Shown here: positions 17,429-24,623 of the stretch, piece by piece
Position numbering within the stretch: position 1 is the first letter of the stretch
How the letters are laid out: each line of letters opens with the position of its first letter
Origin: JBJGXI01 sp045635475
GTDB lineage: Bacteria; Bacillota; Bacilli; Bacillales; Amphibacillaceae
Reading direction: 5' to 3'
Length of the DNA: 64,000 nucleotides
Assembly: GCF_045635475.1 (NCBI RefSeq)
Contig: NZ_JBJGXI010000020.1
Location: 22,212 to 86,211 of the forward strand
Notes under the pieces: model-generated
What the model was told of the DNA's origin: nothing
Databases searched by the model: none
The model's input: the letters and a program-made list of their open reading frames with translations, nothing else
Made by a program: the position numbers and the translations under genes

Positions 17429-19176
17429 CAGGAGAACACCTCCTGTTCTTTAAGCTGTTGTAACTTATACTGGCTAGCATACCAACCGTTCTGTTCCATG
17501 AGCTTTTCATGGTTACCAATTTCTACAATACAGCCTTCTTCAAGCACAATAATTTGATCGGCGTGCTGTATTCCAGAAATACGATGGGCAATAATAAAGG
17601 TTGTTTTCTCTTGTCGTTCCTTTTTTAAATGTGCAATGATATTAGATTCTGTTTTTCCATCTACAGCGGACAATGCATCATCTAATATTAAGATATCCGG
17701 ATTTTTAATAAACGCACGAGCAAGCGCTACACGTTGCTTTTGTCCACCGGATAATGTTACACCACTCTCACCGACCATGGTATCAAGACCCTTTGGTAAG
17801 TGCTTCATGTCATCTAAAAAATGTGCCAAATCCATAACGCGATAAATCTCTTTATCAGTTGCATCACTTTTTCCAAATTGTATATTCTCTCTAACCGTTT
17901 TAGAGAATAGGATTTGCTCTTGTGGTACATAACCAATCCATGAACGAGTATCATCCATACGTAAATCTTGGATTGGGACACCCGAAATAGTAAGATTCCC
18001 CTCGATCCCCGGATACTCCCGCAACAGTTGCTTCACAAGCGTGGTTTTCCCTGCACCTGTTTTGCCAACAATACCTATCGTTTGTCCTCTGGCAACCGTT
18101 AGCTGAACCTGCTTAAGTTGTTTTACCTCTGTGTCTGGATAACTAAAACTAACATTGTCAAAAACAATATCACCCGGTTTGGATAATGCTACTGCCTGAT
18201 TTGGATCTGTTACGTCGGCGGGGTAGTTTAATGTTTCATAAACCCGATCTAAGGATGCATTGCCTCGCTGCATAACATTAATCAATTCTCCAACAGCAAA
18301 CATCGGCCAAATTAACATACCTAAGTACACGTTGAAAGAGACGAGTTCTCCAAGTGTAATTGTGTTGTTAAATACAAAGAAAGCTCCGTAACCTAGTCCA
18401 ATCGTATACGAGATTCCGACTAACACCTTCATCGTCGGCTCAAACATTGCATCAACCTTGGCAACAGAAAGGTTCTTTTGATAAACGTCTTCAGTCATGT
18501 TTTGAAAACGTCTTTCATCCTGTTTTTCCTGAACGAACGCGCGGATCACACGGACACCTCGAATCGATTCGAGCACATCATTATTCATATCACTAAATGC
18601 TGCCTGCGCTCGCATAAAACGTTCGTGTATAATATTTCCGTATTTATGCATTACCACTGCCATAATCGGCAGTGGAATTAAAGCTGCAATGGTAAGCTTC
18701 CAGCTAATTGTAAAACCCATTACTGCAATGATGATAAACATAAAGATACTTGAATCAACTAAAGTTAAAATTCCAAAGCCTGTAGTCATCGCGATTGCTT
18801 TTAAATCATTCGTTGCTTTGGCCATCAAGTCTCCAGTACGATACCGGTTATAAAATGTCGGTGACATTTTCAAGAAGTGATTCATTAAATTAGAACGCAT
18901 CGTTTTTTCCATAATAGCGGAACCACTAAATAACGTATAATCCCACAGAAAAGAGATGGTATAACTTGAAATAATAATGCAAGCATAGATTCCTAATAGC
19001 TGCAATATTCTTTCTGTCGTTAATGTTTGGTATTGGATTTCATCGATCGCAAGTCCCACCAATTTCGGTGGGATGATATCGATGAAACTTGCAACGATTA
19101 AAGCAACAATAGCAAACGTATACCTTTTCCAATATTTTTTAAAAAACCAACTTATTTTTTTAAACACCATAAACAT
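17428..19176 (-). CDS. bmrC: heterodimeric multidrug ABC exporter subunit, BmrC/YheI-like
   Basis: 582 residues, the size of YheI/BmrC. Six TM segments then an ATPase domain: Walker A GKTGAGKTT near 372, signature LSGGQKQ, and Walker B ILILDDALS, where Asp replaces the catalytic Glu. That marks the degenerate ATP site expected in one half of a heterodimeric exporter. Start ATG with GAAGGTG seven bases upstream. It follows a leader of about 870 bases with several tiny ORFs and terminators, so expression is probably controlled by attenuation. Confidence 0.9.
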   Translation of the reverse strand: MFMVFKKISWFFKKYWKRYTFAIVALIVASFIDIIPPKLVGLAIDEIQYQTLTTERILQLLGIYACIIISSYTISFLWDYTLFSGSAIMEKTMRSNLMNHFLKMSPTFYNRYRTGDLMAKATNDLKAIAMTTGFGILTLVDSSIFMFIIIAVMGFTISWKLTIAALIPLPIMAVVMHKYGNIIHERFMRAQAAFSDMNNDVLESIRGVRVIRAFVQEKQDERRFQNMTEDVYQKNLSVAKVDAMFEPTMKVLVGISYTIGLGYGAFFVFNNTITLGELVSFNVYLGMLIWPMFAVGELINVMQRGNASLDRVYETLNYPADVTDPNQAVALSKPGDIVFDNVSFSYPDTEVKQLKQVQLTVARGQTIGIVGKTGAGKTTLVKQLLREYPGIEGNLTISGVPIQDLRMDDTRSWIGYVPQEQILFSKTVRENIQFGKSDATDKEIYRVMDLAHFLDDMKHLPKGLDTMVGESGVTLSGGQKQRVALARAFIKNPDILILDDALSAVDGKTESNIIAHLKKERQEKTTFIIAHRISGIQHADQIIVLEEGCIVEIGNHEKLMEQNGWYASQYKLQQLKEQEVFS

Positions 19177-19395
19177 GTGAGCGCACCTTCAATCTTTTTT
19201 TCTATAAATACGTGTTCAATAAAGTTCCATTTTTAGCAACGAGAAGATTGGATGAGGCTAGAAAAATAGGACCGGAGCGTAGACAAAACCTACGGGAGGA
19301 CCAGATTTTTCTGCTGAATCCATTATTCGATGTCAATTTGCTACTTGAGTAATCATCGTGATCGAAATGGGAACTTTTTGAATCCACCTCTATCA

Positions 19396-19452
19396 CTATC
19401 CGCTTTCTTTCCATTCTTCTATTAGTGCTTCTTTTCTGATTTTTTGTAACAT
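19396..19452 (-). CDS. 18-aa leader ORF 3 of bmrCD
   Basis: ATG preceded by GGAAGAGG; 18 codons, ends ...KESG. The end (GGATAGTGATAG) resembles that of leader ORF 2 (GGATAGTAACAG). It is the last tiny ORF before bmrC. Reality rests on the ribosome site only. Confidence 0.45.
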   Translation of the reverse strand: MLQKIRKEALIEEWKESG

Positions 19453-19483
19453 TATCCTCTTCCTTTCATAATTAGCCTTTTTT

Positions 19484-19624
19484 TTAGTTTCTTGAAATTA
19501 CAAAAACAAATTTGTCGATAACTGGAAAACTTCTATTTTCTTTAAATTTAACAATACAAAAAAATGAATATCGGTTAAGGCAAACTCGCCTAAGTTTATT
19601 CCAGTTAAATATCACCTGTAGCAT
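19484..19624 (-). CDS. possible 46-aa leader ORF of bmrCD
   Basis: ATG with AGGTGA five bases upstream; 46 codons rich in Phe, Lys, Arg and Val. Its place and size are like the bmrB leader of Bacillus, but no sequence match can be claimed. It may be chance. Confidence 0.35.
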   Translation of the reverse strand: MLQVIFNWNKLRRVCLNRYSFFCIVKFKENRSFPVIDKFVFVISRN

Positions 19625-19657
19625 GCTTATCACCTGTTTCTCTATTTAATTCTGTTA

Positions 19658-19717
19658 CTATCCGCCTTCATCCCTTTCACTTACAACACCCTGAACTTTT
19701 GCTCTTACAATTAACAT
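19658..19717 (-). CDS. 19-aa leader ORF 2 of bmrCD
   Basis: ATG with GGGAG eight bases upstream; 19 codons. Its start, MLIVRAK, closely matches residues 4-10 (LMIVKAK) of leader ORF 1, which argues that both are translated regulators. It lies after terminator 2, 480 bases before bmrC. Confidence 0.6.
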   Translation of the reverse strand: MLIVRAKVQGVVSERDEGG

Positions 19718-19794
19718 TAAAGAAACTCCCTTCTTATTTTGAAAATATATATTATAAAAACTAAGAGCTTTACTCCCTTGTTTTCATAAATAAA

Positions 19795-19833
19795 AATAAA
19801 AAAAACGCATGCGTCCCCGGACGCATGCGTTTT
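19795..19833 (-). terminator. bmrCD leader terminator 2
   Basis: On the minus strand, arms AAAACGCATGCGTC / GACGCATGCGTTTT followed by a run of eight T in total. Very strong hairpin inside the leader. Confidence 0.85.
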
Positions 19834-19841
19834 CGCATAAT

Positions 19842-19871
19842 AAAAAGGCCACGGACAATAAGCGTGACCTT
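19842..19871 (-). terminator. bmrCD leader terminator 1 (attenuator)
   Basis: On the minus strand AAGGTCACG - 9-12 base loop - CGTGGCCTT then TTTT. Its 5-prime arm contains AGGTCAC, complementary to GTGACCT inside leader ORF 1 (19960-19950), giving an alternative anti-terminator pairing. Confidence 0.75.
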
Positions 19872-19927
19872 GTTCATAACTGAAATAAAATAAGTGCACT
19901 AAAATGGGGAATATCCCCAATGTTTAG

Positions 19928-20014
19928 TTACAAATTATAATCCGAGCGTAAGGAGGTCACATGTAAATATGAAGTTCTGATGTTTTTCGCTTTAACAATC
20001 ATTAGTTTTTTCAT
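19928..20014 (-). CDS. 28-aa leader peptide ORF 1 of bmrCD
   Basis: ATG with AGGAGG eight bases upstream and a consensus promoter just before; 28 codons. The peptide begins MKKLMIVKAK, is basic, and ends ...SDYNL. Codons 19-22 (GTGACCTCCTT) are the exact complement of its own ribosome site, so a ribosome on the ORF would decide the local RNA fold. Strong support for translation: promoter, ribosome site, spacing and the shared motif with leader ORF 2. Confidence 0.7.
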   Translation of the reverse strand: MKKLMIVKAKNIRTSYLHVTSLRSDYNL

Positions 20015-20047
20015 TTTCGTGACCTCCTCTCTTATTTGTGCTTTCTT

Positions 20048-20077
20048 ATTATATTATTTCTTAACATGGTAAGTCAA
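20048..20077 (-). promoter_or_regulatory. promoter of the bmrCD leader
   Basis: Minus strand: TTGACT (20077-20072), 18-base spacer, perfect TATAAT (20053-20048). The transcript would start near 20041, about 13 bases before the ribosome site of leader ORF 1. Confidence 0.8.
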
Positions 20078-20194
20078 CAATATTTTTACCATTTTAACAA
20101 AATTTAACTATAAACTGTAAAAGTGATTATCAGTTGAAAATACATCCATCTACCTATATGATTATAACAACAACTTCATAACCCTATATAACTG

Positions 20195-20309
20195 AGTCAA
20201 TTTCATAATTACCTTATACAGCCATCTTCATCCATATATAGTTCGGAGATGGTTTAATCCAACTATATATGGATGAAGATGGTTAAAAATCAATATTATG
20301 AAATTGACT
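20195..20309. repeat. nested perfect inverted repeats upstream of carbonic anhydrase
   Basis: Outer arms of 15 bp (AGTCAATTTCATAAT at 20195-20209 and its complement at 20295-20309) enclose inner arms of 22 bp (20222-20243 and 20261-20282) around a 17-base centre. Both pairs are perfect. No T-run follows, so it is not a simple terminator. It may be a MITE-like insertion or an RNA switch; no coding content. Confidence 0.85.
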
Positions 20310-20340
20310 AAACTACATAACAAAGGAGACTTGGTGTAAT

Positions 20341-20895
20341 ATGTTGCTAGATGATATTTTAACCTTTAACCAGAATTTTGTAGAAGAAAAACAATATCTA
20401 CCTTATGAAACTGATGTATTTCCAAACAAACGCATGGTCATCTTCACGTGTATGGACTCTAGGTTATTAGAGTTACTTCCAAAAGCATTAAACTTAAAAA
20501 ACGGTGACACTAAAATAGTAAAAAACGCAGGTGCGATACTTAATGATCACTATGACAGTATTATGAAAAGCTTGCTCGTTGCTGTTTATGCCTTAAAGGC
20601 TGATGAAATACTTGTAATCGGACACCGAAGTTGCGGAATGCATAATTTCAGCAAAGAAAAGATCGTGGAGCAAATGGATTCTCGAGGTGTACGGGAAACT
20701 GCGTTGCAGGAGATAGAAAAGGACGGTATTGATTTGGATCAATGGCTATCTGGCTTTTCTTCAGTCGAAGAATCTGTTGAAAATAGTGTAGACGTCATCC
20801 GAACCCATCCCCTGTTACCAAATGATGTCCCTGTTCACGGACTCGTCATTGATCCCGCTACCGGGAAGTTAGATTTAGTTAAGAATGGTTATTAG
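20341..20895 (+). CDS. beta-class carbonic anhydrase (YtiB-like)
   Basis: 184 residues. Zinc-binding motif pair C-x-D-x-R (FTCMDSR near 37-41) and H-x2-C (GHRSCGM near 97-100), the beta-CA signature. Length and sequence match the small YtiB-type enzymes of Bacillus. It interconverts CO2 and bicarbonate in the cytoplasm. It is a single gene behind an unusual nested inverted repeat and ends at a bidirectional terminator. Confidence 0.9.
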   Translation: MLLDDILTFNQNFVEEKQYLPYETDVFPNKRMVIFTCMDSRLLELLPKALNLKNGDTKIVKNAGAILNDHYDSIMKSLLVAVYALKADEILVIGHRSCGMHNFSKEKIVEQMDSRGVRETALQEIEKDGIDLDQWLSGFSSVEESVENSVDVIRTHPLLPNDVPVHGLVIDPATGKLDLVKNGY

Positions 20896-20964
20896 ATCAA
20901 ACGGACAAGGTGCTGAATAGTCGGTAAGGCACCACTTGAGGATTCCAGGCTAATATAGTTACAC

Positions 20965-20999
20965 AAGAAAACCTTGCCCCATTGAGACAAGGTTTTCTT
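20965..20999. terminator. bidirectional terminator
   Basis: Perfect 12-bp stem AAGAAAACCTTG / CAAGGTTTTCTT between the convergent carbonic anhydrase and opuAA genes, with A/T on both sides. Confidence 0.85.
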
Positions 21000-21003
21000 A
21001 ACA

Positions 21004-22245
21004 TTACAGTGTATCTTCTGTTTCTTTGGCTTGGTAAAAGCCGTGATATTCTTTACTTCCTTCGATATCATCGGCCGCTAACCCAGCAAGCACGTGGACA
21101 CGAAGAATAAGACCTTCTAGTTTGTTTTCTGCACTAATAACTGCTAAAGGAAATTTTGATTCTAATGCCTTTGGAATTAAATCACTAACGTACTCCTCTT
21201 TATTGACCGTTGTCACCTGGGTATCAAGTACGTCCTCTAATGATTTCTTTTGTTTAAGACCATCGATCGCTGCGTCAATTGTCACAATTCCTTTCAGGTG
21301 TCTGCTCCGATCTACAACAAACACACTAGACACGCCATTTTCTTGCATTTCCTTTATAGCCACGTTCAAACCGTCCTTCATTGAAACAAGCGCATTTGGC
21401 TTAATCATAACATGATCAGCTTGAAGAATTTTTGAACGATCAATATCCTTTATGAATTCAGAAATATAGTCATTTGCTGGTGCATCGATAATTTCCTCTG
21501 GCGTACCTACTTGGACCACTTTTCCATCCTTCATCACGGCTACACGGTCGCCTAGTTTAAATGCTTCATTAACATCGTGTGTAATGAAAATAATCGTCTT
21601 TTTCAATCGTTCTTGTATGTCTAAAAGCTCTAGTTGCATGTCTCTACGAATTAATGGATCCAAAGCACTAAACGGTTCATCCATCAATAAAATATCTGGA
21701 TCATTAGCTAAAGCCCGTGCAAGTCCAACCCTCTGCTGCATACCACCAGACAGCTCCTCTGGATATTTGTCCTCATAGCCCTTTAAACCTACTATTTCAA
21801 TATTGTTTTGAGCAATCTTCTGCCGCTCTTCTGTTGGAACGTTTTTTATTTCTAATCCATACACTACATTTTCTAGCACAGTACGGTGATTAAACAAGCC
21901 AAAATGTTGAAACACCATTGCTATTTTATCTTGTCTGAATTTTTTCAATTGACTTGAATTGTATTCTACAATGTTTTCATCATCAACATAAATTGCTCCA
22001 CCGGTCGGCTTGTTAAGCAAGTTAAAGCAACGAATTAAAGTTGATTTCCCACTTCCCGACAGACCCATAATCACAAAAATTTCGCCCTCTTTTATTTCCA
22101 TCGAAGCATTATACACACCAACTGTATGTCCTGTTTCAGCTAATATATCTTCTTTCGACATGCCATCTTGAATCATCGGAATAATCGACTTTGGTTTCGA
22201 GCCAAAAATCTTGGAAACATGATCTATTTTAATTTTATTAGCCAT
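21004..22245 (-). CDS. opuAA: glycine betaine ABC transporter ATP-binding protein
   Basis: 413 residues. ATPase domain with Walker A GLSGSGKST near 62, signature LSGGMQQ near 168, Walker B ILLMDEPFSALD. The C-terminal third (about 280-400) is a tandem CBS pair, the known ionic-strength sensor of OpuA-type importers. Overlaps the opuAB stop by one base. Drives uptake of glycine betaine for osmoprotection. Confidence 0.93.
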   Translation of the reverse strand: MANKIKIDHVSKIFGSKPKSIIPMIQDGMSKEDILAETGHTVGVYNASMEIKEGEIFVIMGLSGSGKSTLIRCFNLLNKPTGGAIYVDDENIVEYNSSQLKKFRQDKIAMVFQHFGLFNHRTVLENVVYGLEIKNVPTEERQKIAQNNIEIVGLKGYEDKYPEELSGGMQQRVGLARALANDPDILLMDEPFSALDPLIRRDMQLELLDIQERLKKTIIFITHDVNEAFKLGDRVAVMKDGKVVQVGTPEEIIDAPANDYISEFIKDIDRSKILQADHVMIKPNALVSMKDGLNVAIKEMQENGVSSVFVVDRSRHLKGIVTIDAAIDGLKQKKSLEDVLDTQVTTVNKEEYVSDLIPKALESKFPLAVISAENKLEGLILRVHVLAGLAADDIEGSKEYHGFYQAKETEDTL

Positions 22246-23102
22246 TATTTCGCCCTCCTATGTTTCTGGAATCGATCGGCAACTCCACCTGTTACTCGAT
22301 CAATAATGATGGCTAAAAATACAATACTGATACCTGCTTCAAAGCCTAGACCGATATCAATCCGATTAATTGATATTAATACTTGCTCGCCTAAACCTTG
22401 TGCACCTACCATGGAAGCAATAACTACCATTGCCAATGCCATCATTGTTGTTTGGTTAACCCCAGCCATTATCGTCGGTAAAGCTTGAGGTAATTGTACT
22501 TTTGTTAACATTTGCCATCTAGATGAACCAAAGGATTGTGCTGATTCTATTACCTCAGGATCAACTCCCCTAAGTGCAAGTTCCGTTAGCCGTATTACTG
22601 GTGGCAATGCATAAATTAAAGTCGCAAATATAGCAGAAACATTTCCTAATCCAAAAAAGAAAATTGCAGGAATTAAATAAACAAAGCTTGGCATCGTCTG
22701 CATTGCATCTAATATCGGCCTCATAACCGCAGAAAAACCTTTACTAAATGCCATCCATACTCCGATTGGAATACCGATGATTAAACAGATTAACACAGAA
22801 GACAACACAATTGAAATTGTCATCATCAATGCTTCCCAAAGCCCAAATGTCCCTACTAAAAATATAAAGGCTGCGTAGATGATACCCGAAAGAACCGATT
22901 TGAAATACCAGCCAAGCAGGAAGATTAAAATAATAAATACCCACCAAGGCAGAAAATTTAAAAACCACTCAATTCCATTAATAGTACGAGAAGATATAAA
23001 AAAGATAAAATCAAATAATGGTTCTAAAGTTTCATCTAAAAAACCTACAATGTTCGATACGTATTCACCTAAATCACTTCTAATCTCTGGAAAATTATTC
23101 AT
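22245..23102 (-). CDS. opuAB: glycine betaine ABC transporter permease
   Basis: 285 residues, BPD_transp_1 permease with about six or seven membrane segments and the EAA loop LRGVDPEVIESAQSFG near 185. The only good ribosome site (GAGGTG, 23138-23133) is 30 bases upstream, separated from the ATG by a perfect 8-bp hairpin (23128-23108). If the hairpin forms, the effective spacing is nine bases. Upstream in-frame stops exclude an earlier start. Pairs with OpuAA and OpuAC. Confidence 0.92.
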   Translation of the reverse strand: MNNFPEIRSDLGEYVSNIVGFLDETLEPLFDFIFFISSRTINGIEWFLNFLPWWVFIILIFLLGWYFKSVLSGIIYAAFIFLVGTFGLWEALMMTISIVLSSVLICLIIGIPIGVWMAFSKGFSAVMRPILDAMQTMPSFVYLIPAIFFFGLGNVSAIFATLIYALPPVIRLTELALRGVDPEVIESAQSFGSSRWQMLTKVQLPQALPTIMAGVNQTTMMALAMVVIASMVGAQGLGEQVLISINRIDIGLGFEAGISIVFLAIIIDRVTGGVADRFQKHRRAK

Positions 23103-23107
23103 AGCGG

Positions 23108-23138
23108 AAACTGATGTTAAATCAGTTTATTTCACCTC
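23108..23138 (-). promoter_or_regulatory. hairpin between ribosome site and opuAB start
   Basis: Minus strand: GAGGTG-AAAT-[AAACTGAT-TTAAC-ATCAGTTT]-CCGCT-ATG. The 8-bp hairpin is perfect. Folding it out brings the ribosome site to nine bases from the ATG, similar in principle to phage T4 gene 38. Confidence 0.6.
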
Positions 23139-23205
23139 ACATTTTCTATTGTCATACCTGTAGTTTTCCCAATAGTGTTTAGCTTATTAATGAGTTTTTG
23201 AAACA

Positions 23206-23241
23206 AAAAAAGTAGCTGACCATCATAACCAGCTACTTTTT
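23206..23241 (-). terminator. hairpin-terminator between opuAC and opuAB
   Basis: AAAAAGTAGCTG / CAGCTACTTTTT stem just after the opuAC stop, followed by T's on the minus strand. It probably lets only part of transcription continue, giving more binding protein than membrane complex. Confidence 0.8.
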
Positions 23242-23247
23242 GGTTAA

Positions 23248-24240
23248 TTATTCTAATGCTTCGGTAACTTTTTCCACTATATCTTCTGGTAGCCACTCTG
23301 TCCAAATATCTTGGTGCTGTTTTAACCACCATACTGCAGCAGCGTCCGCATCTGCATCTTGTTCAAGCATATAAATCAAAGCTTCTTCTGTTAGTGCACT
23401 GCTTGTCTCATAATTTTGTAAGAATTCATACACTTCTGGTGCTTTTTCTGGAAAATCCTTATAAACTGCAACTACAACATCATTCGGAGGAAATTTCGTT
23501 CCCTTCGTCTCATTCCAAGTTGCTTCATCGTAAGCTGGTTCTTCTAATAATCTTAAATCATATTGAGCTGTTGCCGCTGTTGGAGACCAGTAATAACCAA
23601 CCCAACCTTCACCAGCGTTATATGCATCTGCTAGTGACGCAACAATTGCAGCATCAGAACCAGGCATAAAATTATTGAATGTTTCACCTAAACCATAATA
23701 ATCAAACTTTTCATCAATTGTCTCAGCAACGGCCCAACCACTTGGTGCATTAATTAAACGACCTTTTCCTGGATCTTCTGGGTCTTCAAAAACTTCAGGA
23801 TAATTTTTTAAATCCTCTACAGTTCTTAAATCCGGAGCAAGTGGTTCAATACCCCGTTCTTCATCGCCCTCTATCACATAAGCTGGAACATAAAGCCCTT
23901 GTGTATTGTCATTAAAGTTTGTTGAGACTGTTTCAAAATCGCCTGCCTCTGTAGCTTCTTCATAAACCTCTCTAACATTATCTGTCCACACTTCCATATA
24001 GACATTAATATCACCTTCACGTAGACCTTGAATAGTTGCAGCAGTTGAACCAGGTTTCACTTCTGTATCATAGCCATAACCATTTTCAATAATAAATTGC
24101 GCTATACTATTATGGAACCTAATACTATCCCAACCAGCGTCTGCAAGTGTAATAGTCTCAATTTCCGTTTCGTCAGCTCCACCACATGCTGTTAAAAAAA
24201 TTAGTAACACAGTAGAAAATAAAATAATCAGTTTCTTCAT
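23248..24240 (-). CDS. opuAC: glycine betaine-binding lipoprotein
   Basis: 330 residues, lipoprotein signal with lipobox LTAC (Cys near 19), then an acidic OpuAC-type binding domain with several conserved Trp (AGWDS, YMEVWTDN, GWVGYYWSP) that form the aromatic betaine cage. It is first in the operon, unlike the opuAA-AB-AC order of Bacillus subtilis. AGGAGG precedes the ATG. Anchored outside the membrane; delivers betaine to OpuAB. Confidence 0.92.
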   Translation of the reverse strand: MKKLIILFSTVLLIFLTACGGADETEIETITLADAGWDSIRFHNSIAQFIIENGYGYDTEVKPGSTAATIQGLREGDINVYMEVWTDNVREVYEEATEAGDFETVSTNFNDNTQGLYVPAYVIEGDEERGIEPLAPDLRTVEDLKNYPEVFEDPEDPGKGRLINAPSGWAVAETIDEKFDYYGLGETFNNFMPGSDAAIVASLADAYNAGEGWVGYYWSPTAATAQYDLRLLEEPAYDEATWNETKGTKFPPNDVVVAVYKDFPEKAPEVYEFLQNYETSSALTEEALIYMLEQDADADAAAVWWLKQHQDIWTEWLPEDIVEKVTEALE

Positions 24241-24557
24241 GTTAATGCCTCCTCTTCTTTTTGTTGAAAGTACTCTTAATATGACTTTTTTCTATGGAAT
24301 TATTCGAAAAGATAGAACTCTTTCCAATTAATATTCCACACACATCGATCATGCTCACCTATGAGCATGATCGATTGCATTTCTTTTATGTAACTTAGAA
24401 CACGTACATTTTGTTTCGGCGGAATTTGTTTAACTCCGTTTTCCTATAGTTTACGATATTCTCTGCACTCGGATATTCTTAATAATTCATCATAAAACGT
24501 TAGATTCCTTTACATAAGAGGTGCTTTTTCATTTCTTTTTAAAAATCCAGAAAACAA
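24241..24557. other. opuAC upstream region with 14-bp inverted repeat
   Basis: About 320 bases without a gene. A perfect inverted repeat ATCGATCATGCTCA / TGAGCATGATCGAT at 24344-24375 lies about 105 bases upstream of opuAC. It could be an operator for an osmotic regulator such as a GbsR-type protein, or a hairpin. No RNA gene recognised in the rest. Confidence 0.5.
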
Positions 24558-24592
24558 AAATGACAGGTTACCTTCTTGGGCACCTATCATCA
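24558..24592 (-). terminator. terminator of hen1-pnkp operon
   Basis: Minus strand TGATAGGT ... ACCTGTCA (one G-U) followed by TTTTTGTTTT, about 30 bases after the pnkp stop. Confidence 0.7.
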
Positions 24593-24623
24593 TTGTGAAC
24601 AAAATTGATTCGAAGTATGATTT

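Larger units (their letters stand above)
19177..20047 (-). promoter_or_regulatory. bmrCD leader: candidate ribosome-mediated attenuator
   Basis: About 870 transcribed bases lie between a consensus promoter and bmrC. In order on the minus strand: a ribosome site and 28-codon ORF (20014-19928), a GGGGATATTCCCC hairpin, terminator 1 (19871-19842), terminator 2 (19833-19795), a 19-codon ORF (19717-19658), a possible 46-codon ORF (19624-19484) and an 18-codon ORF (19452-19396). The first ribosome site (AGGAGGTCAC) can pair with codons 19-22 of its own ORF. Those codons can instead pair with the 5-prime arm of terminator 1. In Bacillus subtilis, bmrCD is known to be controlled through a leader ORF (bmrB) by attenuation. 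Confidence 0.75.

Noticed and set aside
19202..19414. Minus-strand 70-codon ORF before bmrC
   Set aside because: Low-complexity intergenic sequence with no ribosome site at the start; it overlaps leader ORF 3 in another frame.
19717..19920. Minus-strand 67-codon ORF in the bmrCD leader
   Set aside because: It runs through two strong terminators and has no ribosome site; the smaller ORFs with good sites explain the region.
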